NCBI GenBank assembly: GCA_035310145.1
Contig: DATGEL010000039.1
Span: forward strand, 27,764 to 91,763
Length of the DNA: 64,000 nucleotides
Source of the DNA: Dehalococcoidia bacterium
Lineage (GTDB): Bacteria > Chloroflexota > Dehalococcoidia > CAUJGQ01
Reading direction: 5' to 3'
The notes under the pieces were generated by a model that was not told the origin of the DNA, searched no databases, and saw only the letters and a list, made by a program, of their open reading frames with translations. The position numbers and the translations under genes were made by a program. This document shows, piece by piece, positions 15,793 to 25,834 of the stretch; position 1 is the stretch's first letter, and each line of letters opens with the position of its first letter.

Positions 15793-18492
15793 ATGAATCA
15801 CCCAGCGCAGCCTGCGCCCGTTCCGCCGCACTGGAGCACCGTCCTGCGCGGGCTACGGCAGGCGCGCGGCGTTACCCAGGACGGCTGGGCCGCGCTGATC
15901 GGCGTTGGCCGGGCGACGGTGCAGCGCTGGGAACGCGGGGAGGTCACCCCCAGCGCCGACACCGCCGAGGCGCTGCTGACGGTCTGCCGCGGGCAGGGGT
16001 TGCTCCGCACCTTCGAGCGTGGCCCTCTCCGTGGGCTGACGGTCACCGCTGAGCTGCTGCGGGAGCTCTTGGCAGAGGCCCGAAGCGGCACGGCGCCACG
16101 CTCTGTGCCGCCCTCGCTCGTGCAGCTGCCGGCGCGTCCAGCGCCAGTGCCCGGTACCCTCCCCATACCGCTGACCCGTCTCGTGGGGCGGGCGGACGAG
16201 TGTACGACGATTCCCCGGCTGCTCTCCTCCGGCCGCCTGGTGACGCTGACGGGCGCAGGCGGCGTCGGCAAGACGCGGCTGGCGTTGGAAGTGGCCGCGG
16301 CGCTAGCCGCGACGATCTTCGACGACGTCGTCTTCGTGGACCTGGCGCCGTTGCGCGACCCGGAGCTCCTCCCGGCGGCGATCGCGCGGGCACTCGGTTT
16401 GCGGGACGCCCCCGACCTGCCGCTGCCGGAGCGCCTCGCGCTTGCCCTGCGGACTTGGTCACTCTTGCTGGTGCTGGACAACTTCGAACACCTGCTGCCG
16501 GCCGCGCTGCTCCTCCCCCAGCTACTGCGCGCCGCGCCCCAGCTCACGCTACTCGTGACGAGCCGTGCACCGCTGCGGCTGCGCGGCGAGCGCGCCGTCC
16601 CGATCGCGCCGCTGGCGCAGCCGGACCCGGCCGACGTAGCTCTGGAGGCGTTGGCGCACTCCCCCGCGGTGGCGCTCTTGGTGGAACGGGCCCAGGATGT
16701 GCGGCCAGACTTCGCCCTTACGACGGCGAATGCCGCCGCTGTGATCGAGATCTGCCACCGCCTGGACGGGCTGCCGCTCGCGCTGGAATTGGCCGCGGCC
16801 CGGCTCCGACACCTCTCAGCGGCGGCGATCGCCGCGCGGCTGGACGCCCGCCTCATGCTGCTGACGGGTGGGCCACGCGATCTGCCGCAGCGCCAGCAGA
16901 CGCTGCGTGACACGATTGCCTGGAGCTACGACCTGCTCACGCCCGCGGAGCAGCAGCTCTTCCGGCAGCTGTCGGTGTTCGCGGGCGGTTGCACGCTCGA
17001 CGCCGCCGCGACCATCTGCGACAGCACGGGCGACCCCGGCGTGGATACGTTCGATGGCCTGGCGGCGCTGCTCGACGCCAGTCTGCTGCAGCAGTCGGAC
17101 GGTCCGGACGGCGAGCCGCGCTTCCGCATGCTGGAGACCGTGCGTGAGTACGGCGCGGAGCAGCTGGTAGCGAGCGCGGAAGCGGATACTGTTCGGCGCC
17201 GGCACGCGGACTTCTTCGTGGCGCTGGCTGAGGCATTCGAGCCACGCCTGCGACAGGCCCACCGAGAGCCCTGGCTCCGGCGCCTTGACGCGGAGCTGGA
17301 CAACCTGCGCATGGTACGGGCCTGGAGCTGCGCGGAAACGGACGAGGGCAGGGCAGCCCTCCGCCTGGCGGGGGCGCTCTGGTACTACTGGTGGCACCGT
17401 GACGCGCTCGGCGAGGGGCGACAGGCCACCATGGCAGCGTTGACCCTGCCTGCGGCGCACCATGCCGATCGAACGCGCGCCGCGGCACTGTTCGGCGCGG
17501 GCTTCCTGACACGCGAGGTCGGCGACCGAGCGGCCGCGCGCCTGCTCCTGGAGCAATGCGTGCGCCTGGGACCCGAACAGGCTACTCCGGCCACGTACGC
17601 CGCCGCACTCGCGTTCCTCGCCGGGCTGTTGGTCGTCGCCGGCGATCTGGCTGCGGCGCGGCGGCTGGCCGAGGAGAGTCGGTCGCGCGCCGCGGCCGCC
17701 GGGGAACTGTTCGCGCTCACGTGGGCGAACGCGGCGCTGGTTGGGGCCTGCTTACGCTCCGGCGACCGCTCTGGAGCCCGGGTGTATGCCGACGAGACGC
17801 TGCGCTGTGGCCGCCAGCTCGAGATGGAACCGCTCGGCCTGCACACCCAGGCGATGGTGGACCTGGCCGAAGGTCAGTACGAGCAGGCACGGGTGCGTTT
17901 CAGCGAGCTGCTGGCACTGGCGCAGGCGCGGGACTCCGCGTTTCTGATCGCGGGGGCACTCCATATGCTGGCGGTGATCGCGCTGCAGCAGGGCGATCTC
18001 CACCTGGCGGAGACGCTGCTGCAGGACAGTATCGGTCGCACCCGCCGCATCGGCGTCGACGTCAGCCCGGTGCTGGCCACGCTTGGCCAGACGATGCTGC
18101 AACAGGGGAACACCAAAGCAGCGGTATCCATCTGTGCGCAGTGTCTCGAATCTCGTCGCGGGATCAGCCGATCGCCGTCTGACCGGCTCGTCCTGCGGGT
18201 GCTGGCGCAAGCAGCGGAGCAGAGTGGTCTGCTCACGGACTGTGCCCGTCTGATGGCCGCCATCGCCGTGCAGCGGAACAGGTTCGCGGTGGAGCAGTTC
18301 GGCTTGCAGGAGGCGGAGCAGGCAGTGGTCGAGCGGGTGCGGGTCGCCCTGGGCGAGGAGGCGTTCGCCGCGGCCTGGGCAGCGGGCGTGGAGCTCTCTG
18401 CTGATGAAGCGATCGAGCTCGGGCTCGCGGCCGTGACCGAGCTGCAGCAGCTGCTCGTCACCGATACGGCCGCGGTCGGCGAGCGCCGCTAA
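15793..18492 (+). CDS. XRE-STAND ATPase-TPR transcriptional regulator (cassette A)
   Basis: The 899-residue protein has an N-terminal XRE helix-turn-helix (LRQARGVTQDGWAALIGVGRATVQRWERG, quoted here only as its VQRWERG end, residues about 20-65), a STAND/NB-ARC ATPase with Walker A TGAGGVGKTRLAL near residue 155, Walker B LLLVLDNFEHLL, sensor motifs TSRAPLRLRGE and GLPLALELAAARL, a winged-helix segment QLFRQLSVFAGG, and a TPR-rich C-terminal half. Such proteins switch DNA binding on when a signal bound by the TPR part allows ATP-dependent assembly. A near full-length paralogue lies at 41051-43759. ATG 15793 is favoured over the in-frame GTG 15754. It is divergent from two exported-protein genes. 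Confidence 0.85.
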   Translation: MNHPAQPAPVPPHWSTVLRGLRQARGVTQDGWAALIGVGRATVQRWERGEVTPSADTAEALLTVCRGQGLLRTFERGPLRGLTVTAELLRELLAEARSGTAPRSVPPSLVQLPARPAPVPGTLPIPLTRLVGRADECTTIPRLLSSGRLVTLTGAGGVGKTRLALEVAAALAATIFDDVVFVDLAPLRDPELLPAAIARALGLRDAPDLPLPERLALALRTWSLLLVLDNFEHLLPAALLLPQLLRAAPQLTLLVTSRAPLRLRGERAVPIAPLAQPDPADVALEALAHSPAVALLVERAQDVRPDFALTTANAAAVIEICHRLDGLPLALELAAARLRHLSAAAIAARLDARLMLLTGGPRDLPQRQQTLRDTIAWSYDLLTPAEQQLFRQLSVFAGGCTLDAAATICDSTGDPGVDTFDGLAALLDASLLQQSDGPDGEPRFRMLETVREYGAEQLVASAEADTVRRRHADFFVALAEAFEPRLRQAHREPWLRRLDAELDNLRMVRAWSCAETDEGRAALRLAGALWYYWWHRDALGEGRQATMAALTLPAAHHADRTRAAALFGAGFLTREVGDRAAARLLLEQCVRLGPEQATPATYAAALAFLAGLLVVAGDLAAARRLAEESRSRAAAAGELFALTWANAALVGACLRSGDRSGARVYADETLRCGRQLEMEPLGLHTQAMVDLAEGQYEQARVRFSELLALAQARDSAFLIAGALHMLAVIALQQGDLHLAETLLQDSIGRTRRIGVDVSPVLATLGQTMLQQGNTKAAVSICAQCLESRRGISRSPSDRLVLRVLAQAAEQSGLLTDCARLMAAIAVQRNRFAVEQFGLQEAEQAVVERVRVALGEEAFAAAWAAGVELSADEAIELGLAAVTELQQLLVTDTAAVGERR

Positions 18493-18756
18493 GGCGACCA
18501 TGGTCGCGGCTAGGGAGAGCGCCCTGCTGGCTCACAAGGCATCGCAGCCCAGCGCAGGCGCGAGCTTTTGATACACCTCTATTTCTGTGTCAAAATCCAG
18601 GTTTAAAGCGACGGCGCTTTGCGATGCAAAGCGCCGGGTGGACCCTGCCTGTGGCGCGCCGGCCTCGCCCGGCAGGCTGTGGGCAAACGGCAGCAGCCCG
18701 CGGCAGCCATGCCGCGGGGAAGCGTGAGCGCACGGTCGCGGCGGCGGCTCAGCGGG
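18493..18756. terminator. Intergenic region with hairpin at 18612-18636
   Basis: CGGCGCTTTGC and GCAAAGCGCCG form a perfect 11-bp stem with a GAT loop between the regulator (plus) and the enoyl-CoA hydratase (minus), a plausible two-way terminator. The stretch 18570-18610 is markedly more AT-rich than its surroundings. No gene is seen. Confidence 0.55.
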
Positions 18757-19653
18757 TCAGCGGACGGTCGCCGCTTCTTTGCGGGCGACGTAGGCGGCGC
18801 TGGCGCGGCCGTCCCCGAACTTGGAGTCGCGCCATTCCAGCGCGGGCTTCAGCCCCTTCTCGCGGGCGATCTTGTTGAACTCGGCCACGCTCGGCGCCTG
18901 GTGGGCGCGGCCGTCCATCTCCGTAGCGATGCGCTGCATCGTGCGGGCGCCCATCAGCTCCAGCGCTAAATTGCAGGTGCGCTTGTTGGCCGCCAGCAGG
19001 TCGGTGTCGATCAGCGCCAGCTTGTCGGCAAGACTCTCCACCGCCTCGTCGAGCTTGTTCGCGGGCACGGCCTGCAGCACGAGGCCGATCGCGGCCGCAT
19101 CGGCGCCGCTGATCGAGTCGCCGGTGAGCAGCATGCGCTTCGCCCACTGCGGGCCGACGTGATAGGTCCACATGTGGTGCGGCGGCTGGCCCATCGAGCG
19201 CACCGGCGGGAAGCCGATCACCGCGTCCTCCGCGGCGATGATCATGTCGCAGAGCAACGCCACGTCCGTGCCGCCGGCCAGGCAGTAGCCGTGGAGTTGC
19301 GCGATCACCGGCTTGTGCATATCGAAGAGGAGCATGCGCAGCCGCTGCGACTGCTCCATCTGCCAGATGTCGTCTTCCAGCGAGGTACGGCCGCGGTAGG
19401 TGGTCGTCTGCGGCTCCGTGGCCGAGCGGCGAGCGCCGCCGGTCAGGTCGTAGCCGGCGGAGAAGGCGCGTCCGGCGCCCTTGAGGATGACGCAGTGCAC
19501 CTCGGTGTCGTTGTCCGCCTCGTTCAGCGCCTGGTTCAGCTCCTGCTGCAAGGTCACGGAAAGCGCGTTCAGCTTCTCCGGTCGGTTGAGCGTGATCCGC
19601 GCCCGCCCGCGCTCCTTCTGATAGAGGATGGTCTCGAAGTCCAGCTCCGGCAT
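18757..19653 (-). CDS. Enoyl-CoA hydratase/isomerase family protein (third)
   Basis: The 298-residue product starts MPELDFETILYQKERGRARI and carries TLNRPEKLNALSV, KGAGRAFSAGYDLTGG (the classic AFSAGxD loop), QLHGYCLAGGTDVALLCDMI and IGFPPVRSMGQPP. It is somewhat longer than a standard crotonase (about 260) and its last 60 residues (RIATEMDGRAHQAPSVAEF) match the longer Chloroflexota/actinobacterial type. GAGGAGGAG lies right before ATG 19653. The SDR gene lies 31 bases upstream on the same strand, so the two are probably co-transcribed. Confidence 0.9.
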   Translation of the reverse strand: MPELDFETILYQKERGRARITLNRPEKLNALSVTLQQELNQALNEADNDTEVHCVILKGAGRAFSAGYDLTGGARRSATEPQTTTYRGRTSLEDDIWQMEQSQRLRMLLFDMHKPVIAQLHGYCLAGGTDVALLCDMIIAAEDAVIGFPPVRSMGQPPHHMWTYHVGPQWAKRMLLTGDSISGADAAAIGLVLQAVPANKLDEAVESLADKLALIDTDLLAANKRTCNLALELMGARTMQRIATEMDGRAHQAPSVAEFNKIAREKGLKPALEWRDSKFGDGRASAAYVARKEAATVR

Positions 19654-19684
19654 TGTGCTCCTCCTCGCCGCGATGCCCGCTCCG

Positions 19685-20425
19685 CTATTCAGATCGGTGA
19701 CCGCCTGCTGGAAAGGCAGACGTACCCGCACTCCCGATCTGTAGCACGTTTCCAGTCGTCGTGGCGCCTGCATCGGAGGCAAGTTGCACGATTAGCCGGC
19801 CGAGCGCCGCCAGTTCGGCTTCGCTTTCGCCTCCGCCCGGCGCGCTGAGCGCGAATGCATTGATCGTGATGCCCCGCTCCGCCACTTCCAGCGCGATCGC
19901 CCGCACCAACCCGGTCAAGCCCGCCTTCGCCGCGCAGTAGGCCGCGCTCTCCGCCTCGCCGCGTTCGGCCAGCACCGAGCTGAGCAGCACGATGCGGCCG
20001 CCGTGCGCGGCCATCTCGCCCAGCGCCGCGCGGCAGGCATAGAAGGCGCCGCTCAGGTTCACGCCGAGCACACGCGTCCATTCGGCGTCGCTGGTCTTCT
20101 CCGTCGGGCGACGCAGGAAGGCATCGGCGGCGTAGATCAGCAGGTCGAGTCCGCCCATCTCCTTCGCGACCTGGCGCGTGGAGACGCGCACGTTCTGCCC
20201 GAGCGCCAGGTCGAAGGCGTACTCCGCCGCGCGCCGCCCAGCGGCCTCGACCGCCCGCCGCACGCGGCGCACCGCCATGACTTCGTCGCCGTCGAGCGAG
20301 CCGGCCGCCACGGCCACATCGGCGCCCGCCTCGGCCAGCGCCAGCGCCGCCGCGCGCCCCGCCGCCGTGCCGGCTCCCAGCACCAGCGCCCGCCTGCCCG
20401 CCAGCCCCACCGCCGTCTCAGCCAT
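19685..20425 (-). CDS. SDR family oxidoreductase
   Basis: The 246-residue protein is a classical short-chain dehydrogenase/reductase with a slightly altered dinucleotide loop (VLGAGTAAGRAAALAL; usually TGxxxGxG), LIYAADAF in place of NNAG, the catalytic serine in IVLLSSVLAE near residue 147, and the YxxxK pair in SAAYCAAKAGL near 161-165. It probably reduces a keto- or oxidises a hydroxyacyl substrate using NAD(P). Co-directional with the enoyl-CoA hydratase downstream, it fits a fatty-acid or side-chain degradation step. Confidence 0.85.
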   Translation of the reverse strand: MAETAVGLAGRRALVLGAGTAAGRAAALALAEAGADVAVAAGSLDGDEVMAVRRVRRAVEAAGRRAAEYAFDLALGQNVRVSTRQVAKEMGGLDLLIYAADAFLRRPTEKTSDAEWTRVLGVNLSGAFYACRAALGEMAAHGGRIVLLSSVLAERGEAESAAYCAAKAGLTGLVRAIALEVAERGITINAFALSAPGGGESEAELAALGRLIVQLASDAGATTTGNVLQIGSAGTSAFPAGGHRSE

Positions 20426-20787
20426 ACATCTGCCACCCGTCGCCTAGCCCCGCTTTGATTCGACATCGCCGCTGCGCGGCAATCTGAAGAAAGCCGCGTC
20501 AGCATATGAAGTCTCCGTCTGCCATGGGCGCGGCGCGCCCATCTGCAACCCTTGCGCTGCGCTCATGCGAAGTCTCCGACGGTTGCGCTGCGCTCTGGCC
20601 CGACGCGGGCAGGGTTGGCCCCAGCCACTCCAAACAACTTCCGCCATTCCCCCTCTCCAGTCCCTGGAGAGGGGGCCAGGGGGTGAGGCCACGTGATGAT
20701 ACCGCCCTCTCGAAACCCGTTGCTATACTGAAACCACGGCCGGATCGTACGCCTGCGCCCGATCTGGCGACCAAGCCCGGAGGTCTC
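20426..20787. other. Divergent intergenic region with R1 repeat copy at 20634-20697
   Basis: No gene is convincing. The stretch 20560-20610 repeats TTGCGCTGCGCTC twice, and 20641-20690 is a compact R1 hairpin: CCCCCTCTCCAGTCCCTGGA followed by GAGGGGGCCAGGGGGTGAGG. The promoters of the SDR (minus) and mutase (plus) genes must lie in this region. Confidence 0.55.
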
Positions 20788-22467
20788 ATGCCGATGCTGT
20801 ACGACGCCAACACGCTCAAAGACCTCGCGGCACGGCGGGCGGCCAACGACGAAGCGGCACGGAACGGCGGCACTGAAGCGCCTGGTCCGTTCGTGACGAC
20901 CTCAGGCCGCCCGATCGCGCGCCTCTACGGCCCCACGGACTTGCCCGACTTCGACTACACGTGCGACCTGGGCGATCCGGGCGAGTACCCGTACAAGCGC
21001 GGCGTGCACCCAACCGGCTACCGCGGCAAACCCTGGACGATCCGTATGTTCGCCGGCTTCGGCTCGGCCGAGGAGACGAACGCCCGCTACCGCTACCTGC
21101 TCGATCACGGCGAAACGGGCCTCTCCGTCGCCTTCGACATGCCCACGCTGATGGGTTACGACACCGACGACGAGTGGGGACTGGGCGAGTTCGGCAAGTG
21201 CGGCGTCGCCGTCTCCTCGCTCGCCGACATGGAGATCCTGTTCAGCGGCATTCCCGTGGACCAGATCACGACGAGCATGACGATCAACTCGCCCGCCGCC
21301 GTGATCTGGGCGATGTACATCGCCGCGGCGGAGAAGCGCGGCATCGGCCGCGAAACGCTGGGCGGCACGCTGCAAAACGACATCCTCAAGGAGTACATCG
21401 CCCAGAACGAGTTCATCTTCTCGCCCGAAGACTCGATGCGCCTCGTCACGGATACGATCGAGTTCGGCAGCCAGCAGCTGCCGAAGTGGAACACGATCAG
21501 TATCTCCGGCTACCACATCCGCGAGGCCGGCGCCACGGCGGTGCAGGAGCTGGCCTTCACCCTGGCCGACGGCATCGAGTATGTGAAGTGGGGCATCGCG
21601 CGCGGCCTCGACGTGGACAGCTTCGCGCCGCGCCTCTCCTTCTTCTTCAACGCCCACAACGACTTCTTTGAAGAGATCGCCAAGTACCGCGCCGCGCGCA
21701 GTGTCTGGGCCAAAGTGATGCGCGAGCGCTTCGGCGCCAGGAACCCGCGGAGTTGGTGGCTGCGCTTCCACACGCAGACGGCCGGTGTCTCGCTCACCGA
21801 GCAGCAGCCCGAAGTCAACCTGATCCGGACCACGATCCAGGCGCTGGCGGCGGCGCTGGGCGGCACGCAATCGATGCACACCAACTCCTGGGACGAGGCG
21901 CTGGCGCTGCCCAGCGAGAAGGCCGTGCGCCTGGCCGTGCGCACGCAGCAGGTGATCCTGCACGAGTCGGGCGTGGCGAACACGGTGGACCCACTGGGCG
22001 GCAGCTACTTTGTGGAGAAGCTGACGGCCGAGATGGAGCGCGAGTGCTTCGCCTACTTCGAGCAGATCGACGCGCTGGGCGGCGTGCTGCCGGCGATTGA
22101 AGCGGGCTTCTTCCAGCGCGAGATCGCCGATTCCAGCTACCGCTACCAGCGCGAGATCGACCGCCACGAGCGCACGATCGTCGGCGTCAACGACTATCAG
22201 CTCGACGAGCCGATCGAGATCCCCATCCTGCGCATGGACCCCGAGGGCGAGGAGAAGCACCTGGCGCGGCTGAACCGCGTGCGCCGCGAGCGCGACCAGG
22301 AGGCGTGGCGCGGGGCGATGACGCGGCTCGACCACGTGCTGCGCGACGGCACGGCGAACACGATGCCGGCGATCCTGGACGCGGTGAACGCCTACGCCAC
22401 GCTGGGCGAGGTCTGCGGCGCCATGCGCAAAGTCTTCGGCGAGTACAATGAGCTGGTGGTGGTGTAG
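20788..22467 (+). CDS. Methylmalonyl-CoA mutase large subunit (catalytic domain without B12-binding domain)
   Basis: The 559-residue protein is the acyl-CoA mutase TIM-barrel chain, which interconverts (R)-methylmalonyl-CoA and succinyl-CoA or a related pair through an adenosylcobalamin radical. Visible family motifs are [107 protein letters not shown] and [14 protein letters not shown]. It ends after the substrate domain, so the cobalamin domain must be a separate subunit, as in split mutases; none lies nearby. GGAGG precedes ATG 20788. It fits propionyl-CoA use from odd-chain or branched acyl chains. Confidence 0.93.
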   Translation: MPMLYDANTLKDLAARRAANDEAARNGGTEAPGPFVTTSGRPIARLYGPTDLPDFDYTCDLGDPGEYPYKRGVHPTGYRGKPWTIRMFAGFGSAEETNARYRYLLDHGETGLSVAFDMPTLMGYDTDDEWGLGEFGKCGVAVSSLADMEILFSGIPVDQITTSMTINSPAAVIWAMYIAAAEKRGIGRETLGGTLQNDILKEYIAQNEFIFSPEDSMRLVTDTIEFGSQQLPKWNTISISGYHIREAGATAVQELAFTLADGIEYVKWGIARGLDVDSFAPRLSFFFNAHNDFFEEIAKYRAARSVWAKVMRERFGARNPRSWWLRFHTQTAGVSLTEQQPEVNLIRTTIQALAAALGGTQSMHTNSWDEALALPSEKAVRLAVRTQQVILHESGVANTVDPLGGSYFVEKLTAEMERECFAYFEQIDALGGVLPAIEAGFFQREIADSSYRYQREIDRHERTIVGVNDYQLDEPIEIPILRMDPEGEEKHLARLNRVRRERDQEAWRGAMTRLDHVLRDGTANTMPAILDAVNAYATLGEVCGAMRKVFGEYNELVVV

Positions 22468-22487
22468 CCCCCGCAACTGCGAGAGAG

Positions 22488-22691
22488 ATGACGATGGCGA
22501 CGGACGGCAACACGGCGGGCCAGCCGCTCACGCTCCAACTCGACGCGGCGACGTTCGAGGCGTTGCAGCGCACGGCCGCCGAGCGCGGGCTGGCGCCGGC
22601 GGATCTCGTGGCACGCTGGGTGCGCGAGCGGCTGGCGCACGAGAGCGAGCGCGAGAAGGGCCGCGCCCGCCCGCAGCGGCCCGGCGCATAG
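22488..22691 (+). CDS. Small ribbon-helix-helix-like protein, 67 aa
   Basis: The product has a short strand LTLQLD followed by two helices ATFEALQRTAAERG and APADLVARWVRERLAHE, the outline of a CopG/Arc ribbon-helix-helix DNA-binding domain, and a basic tail. Starts at 22488 (ATG) or 22494 (ATG) are both possible. It follows the mutase gene by 20 bases on the same strand, so it may be co-transcribed. It could be a local regulator or an orphan antitoxin; no toxin is adjacent. Confidence 0.55.
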   Translation: MTMATDGNTAGQPLTLQLDAATFEALQRTAAERGLAPADLVARWVRERLAHESEREKGRARPQRPGA

Positions 22692-22720
22692 CCGGCCGCA
22701 AGACGCGTGCTGCATGACAA

Positions 22721-22741
22721 AACCGGCCCATCGGGCCGGTT
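22721..22741 (-). terminator. Terminator of tRNA-Pro
   Basis: AACCGGCCC/GGGCCGGTT with an ATC loop forms a 9-bp stem. On the minus strand it is followed by TTTTGTC, so it suits the end of the tRNA-Pro transcript. Confidence 0.7.
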
Positions 22742-22752
22742 CGCTGTGCCAC

Positions 22753-22830
22753 TGGTCGGGGTGGGCGGATTTGAACTGCCGGCCTCTGCGTCCCGAACGC
22801 AGCGCTCTAACCAAGCTGAGCTACACCCCG
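22753..22830 (-). tRNA. tRNA-Pro, anticodon CGG
   Basis: The minus strand reads acceptor CGGGGTG, D arm GCTCAGCTTGGTTAGAGC, anticodon stem CTGCG/CGCAG with loop TTCGGGA (anticodon CGG), T arm with loop TTCAAAT, and CACCCCG-A-CCA. The 3' CCA is encoded. The T stem GGCAG/CCGCC has one A-C mismatch. It reads CCG codons. Confidence 0.93.
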
Positions 22831-22910
22831 GAGCGCCGGCCGCGGCGCACGCCGCCGGACACCACAAGATCATAACAGGCGGAGCGCGGCGCTGTCCAGC
22901 GACGAGCGGC

Positions 22911-23114
22911 CTAGCGGAAGCGCGGGCTGTGCAGCGCGCCGCTGGTGATCGGCTCGTCGATATAGAGATCGCCGTTGCGGATCTTGATATTGAAACCGCA
23001 GTCGGGGTTGGTGCAGGCCCAGGCCTTGAAGTGGATCGCCGCCCCCTGGCTGCCGAAGTCCGAGAGGGGCACCAGGTCGCCGTCCTTGCACTTCTGGCAC
23101 TTCGGAAAGATCAT
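22911..23114 (-). CDS. Small zinc-ribbon-like protein, 67 aa
   Basis: The product begins MIFPKCQKCKDGDLVPLSDF and later has WACTNPDCGFNIKIRNGDL, giving two cysteine pairs (C-x2-C and C-x4-C) expected to bind one zinc ion. Such small ribbons often bind nucleic acids or a protein partner. ATG 23114 is the start that puts the first Cys pair near the N-terminus; a purine-rich GGGAGGTGG lies upstream. Upstream of it is a 335-base region containing the promoter of the divergent two-component operon. Confidence 0.65.
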   Translation of the reverse strand: MIFPKCQKCKDGDLVPLSDFGSQGAAIHFKAWACTNPDCGFNIKIRNGDLYIDEPITSGALHSPRFR

Positions 23115-23449
23115 CTCCACCACCCACCTCCCGCCCCTGGCGCGAGTATAGCAAGCCCCCCGGCACGGACCACGGCGCACAACCCGCGCCGCGTTAATAC
23201 TTGTTTAACATGTTGGCCGCCGCTGCGTCCATCGAAAATCGGTGCAGCCTCTCCCCTCGCGGTACAATTGCAAGCGGGCGCGAGGGGATTTAGCGGTTCG
23301 TTGACGACTGCTTAGCCCGGCGATAAGCCGCCGCGCCGCCGGCTCTGCGACAATCAGATCGCCGGCCGCGCCCGCGGTCGGTCCGCCGTGCGCCGCGAAC
23401 CGCCGCGGGTCACACGTGCGAGCCGGCCCCGCCAGGAGAGGACTTGCCC
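23115..23449. other. Intergenic region with inverted repeat 23252-23288
   Basis: TCCCCTCGCG (23252-23261) and CGCGAGGGGA (23279-23288) form a 10-bp inverted repeat around a -10-like TACAAT. This may be the promoter/operator of the response-regulator operon. No gene is seen. Confidence 0.35.
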
Positions 23450-24172
<723 letters not shown>

Positions 24173-24301
24173 TCGATTGGAAGCGGTGGTGGGCGCCGAA
24201 GGGGCGGAGGACGCGGGGATCCGGGCGGTGGGTACGGGCGGAGGCACTGATGACCCCTGCGCCCCGCGCCCTATGCCCTTGACCCTGCGAACGGGGCCAG
24301 C

Positions 24302-25834
24302 ATGTTCAAGTCGCTGCGCATCAAGCTCGCGGTCGCCTTCGGGCTGATCGCCTTGCTCTCGGTGGCCGCGGTCGGCACCGGCTCGCTGTTGCTGCTGCGC
24401 AGCCGCGAGGTACAGGCCGCCCGCCAGCGCGTTGGCGACCTGCTGCCGCCCGAGGCCGCGGCCGTCAGCATGCTGGCGCAGCGCGGCTGGCCGCAGGACC
24501 GCATCGCCAGCTATCTGCGCCTGCGCGCCGACGAGCTGAAGACCGACGACAACGTCGACGTGCGCTTCATCCTGCTCGACGACGACTCCAACGTGATCGT
24601 GGACACGGCCGGCCGGCAGAGCGGCCACTTCACCGCGCTCAGCAACGGCAAGAGCGGCCGCAACCTCACCAACAGCTATCACGTCACCGGCTACAAAGAG
24701 GCGGGCACGGTCTACACCGCCTTCTACCAGCCGAGCGGCCAGCTCACGCTCACCAAGTCGCCGGCCTTTGTGGCGGCCAACTACAACGTCGTGATGCTGG
24801 TGCCCGAAGCGAGCATCAGCTCGGCCTGGTTCGATCTGGCGCCGCGCCTGGGCGTGGCGGCGGCGCTGGCCCTCGTCGCCGCGTTGACCGCGGCCTACTT
24901 CGTCGCGCGCAGCGTCACCCGGCCGCTCGCCCGCGTGACGCACGCTTCCGAAGCGATGGCCAAGGGTGAGTACGAGCAGCAGATCCGCGTCGAGGGCCGC
25001 GACGAGGTGGCGCGGCTGGCACGCTCCTTCAACGGCATGGCCGCGCAGGTCTCGCACTCGCATCAGATGATGCGCGACCTGCTGGCCAACGTCGCGCACG
25101 AGCTGAAGACGCCGCTGACCAGCATCCAGGGCTTCTCGCAGGCGCTGGCCGACGGCGCCCTGCAGTCGCCCGACGAGTACGCGAGCGCCGGCCGCATCAT
25201 CAACGAAGAGTCGGAGCGCATGCGGCGGCTCGTCAACGATCTGCTCTATCTCTCGCAGATCGAGTCGGGGCAGGCCACGCTCGACCGGCAGCCGGTGGAC
25301 CTCGGCGCCCTGCTCGACGCCACCAGCGAACGCGTGCGCTGGCAGCTCGCCGACGAGGCGAAGACGCTCAGCGTCGTCACGGCGCCGGGCCTGCCCATGC
25401 TGCTGCTCGATCCGTTACGCATGGAGCAGGTGCTCGGCAACCTGGTGGACAACGCACTGCGCTTCACGCCGGCAGGCGGCGCGATCACGCTCAGCGCCGC
25501 GCCGACGCCCGCCGGCGGGGCGCGCATCGACGTGCACAACACGGGTTCGTACATCTCGCCCGAGGAGCAGGAGCGCATCTTCGAGCGCTTCTACCAGGTG
25601 GACCGCTCGCGGCGCCGCAACGGGCACAACGGCGGCCTCGGCCTGGCGATCGCCGCACAGATCGCGGCCGCGCACGGTGGCACGCTCACGGTGCACTCCG
25701 ATCGCGAGACGGGCACAACCTTCAGCATCGTGCTGCCGCGCTATGCGCCGGCGGCAGCGCAGGACAGCGCAGCGCGGGGTGGCGGAATGGCCGGCGTTCT
25801 GCCGGCCGGGAGGATGGAGGGACAACGGGCATGA
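24302..25834 (+). CDS. Membrane sensor histidine kinase
   Basis: The 510-residue kinase has a first membrane helix (LAVAFGLIALLSVAAVGTG), an extracytoplasmic sensor domain of about 140 residues, a second helix (LGVAAALALVAALTAAYFVA, around residue 185-204), a HAMP linker (VTRPLARVTHASEAM), a HisKA domain with His266 in NVAHELKTPLTS, and an ATPase domain (NLVDNALRFTP N-box, NGGLGLAIAAQI G-box). It should phosphorylate the response regulator upstream. Its stop overlaps the start of the PDZ gene by four bases (ATGA), so the PDZ protein may take part in signalling. The signal is unknown. Confidence 0.95.
   Translation: MFKSLRIKLAVAFGLIALLSVAAVGTGSLLLLRSREVQAARQRVGDLLPPEAAAVSMLAQRGWPQDRIASYLRLRADELKTDDNVDVRFILLDDDSNVIVDTAGRQSGHFTALSNGKSGRNLTNSYHVTGYKEAGTVYTAFYQPSGQLTLTKSPAFVAANYNVVMLVPEASISSAWFDLAPRLGVAAALALVAALTAAYFVARSVTRPLARVTHASEAMAKGEYEQQIRVEGRDEVARLARSFNGMAAQVSHSHQMMRDLLANVAHELKTPLTSIQGFSQALADGALQSPDEYASAGRIINEESERMRRLVNDLLYLSQIESGQATLDRQPVDLGALLDATSERVRWQLADEAKTLSVVTAPGLPMLLLDPLRMEQVLGNLVDNALRFTPAGGAITLSAAPTPAGGARIDVHNTGSYISPEEQERIFERFYQVDRSRRRNGHNGGLGLAIAAQIAAAHGGTLTVHSDRETGTTFSIVLPRYAPAAAQDSAARGGGMAGVLPAGRMEGQRA

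Noticed and set aside
20902..22476. 524-codon minus frame
   Set aside because: Shadow of the methylmalonyl-CoA mutase gene, which carries clear family motifs.
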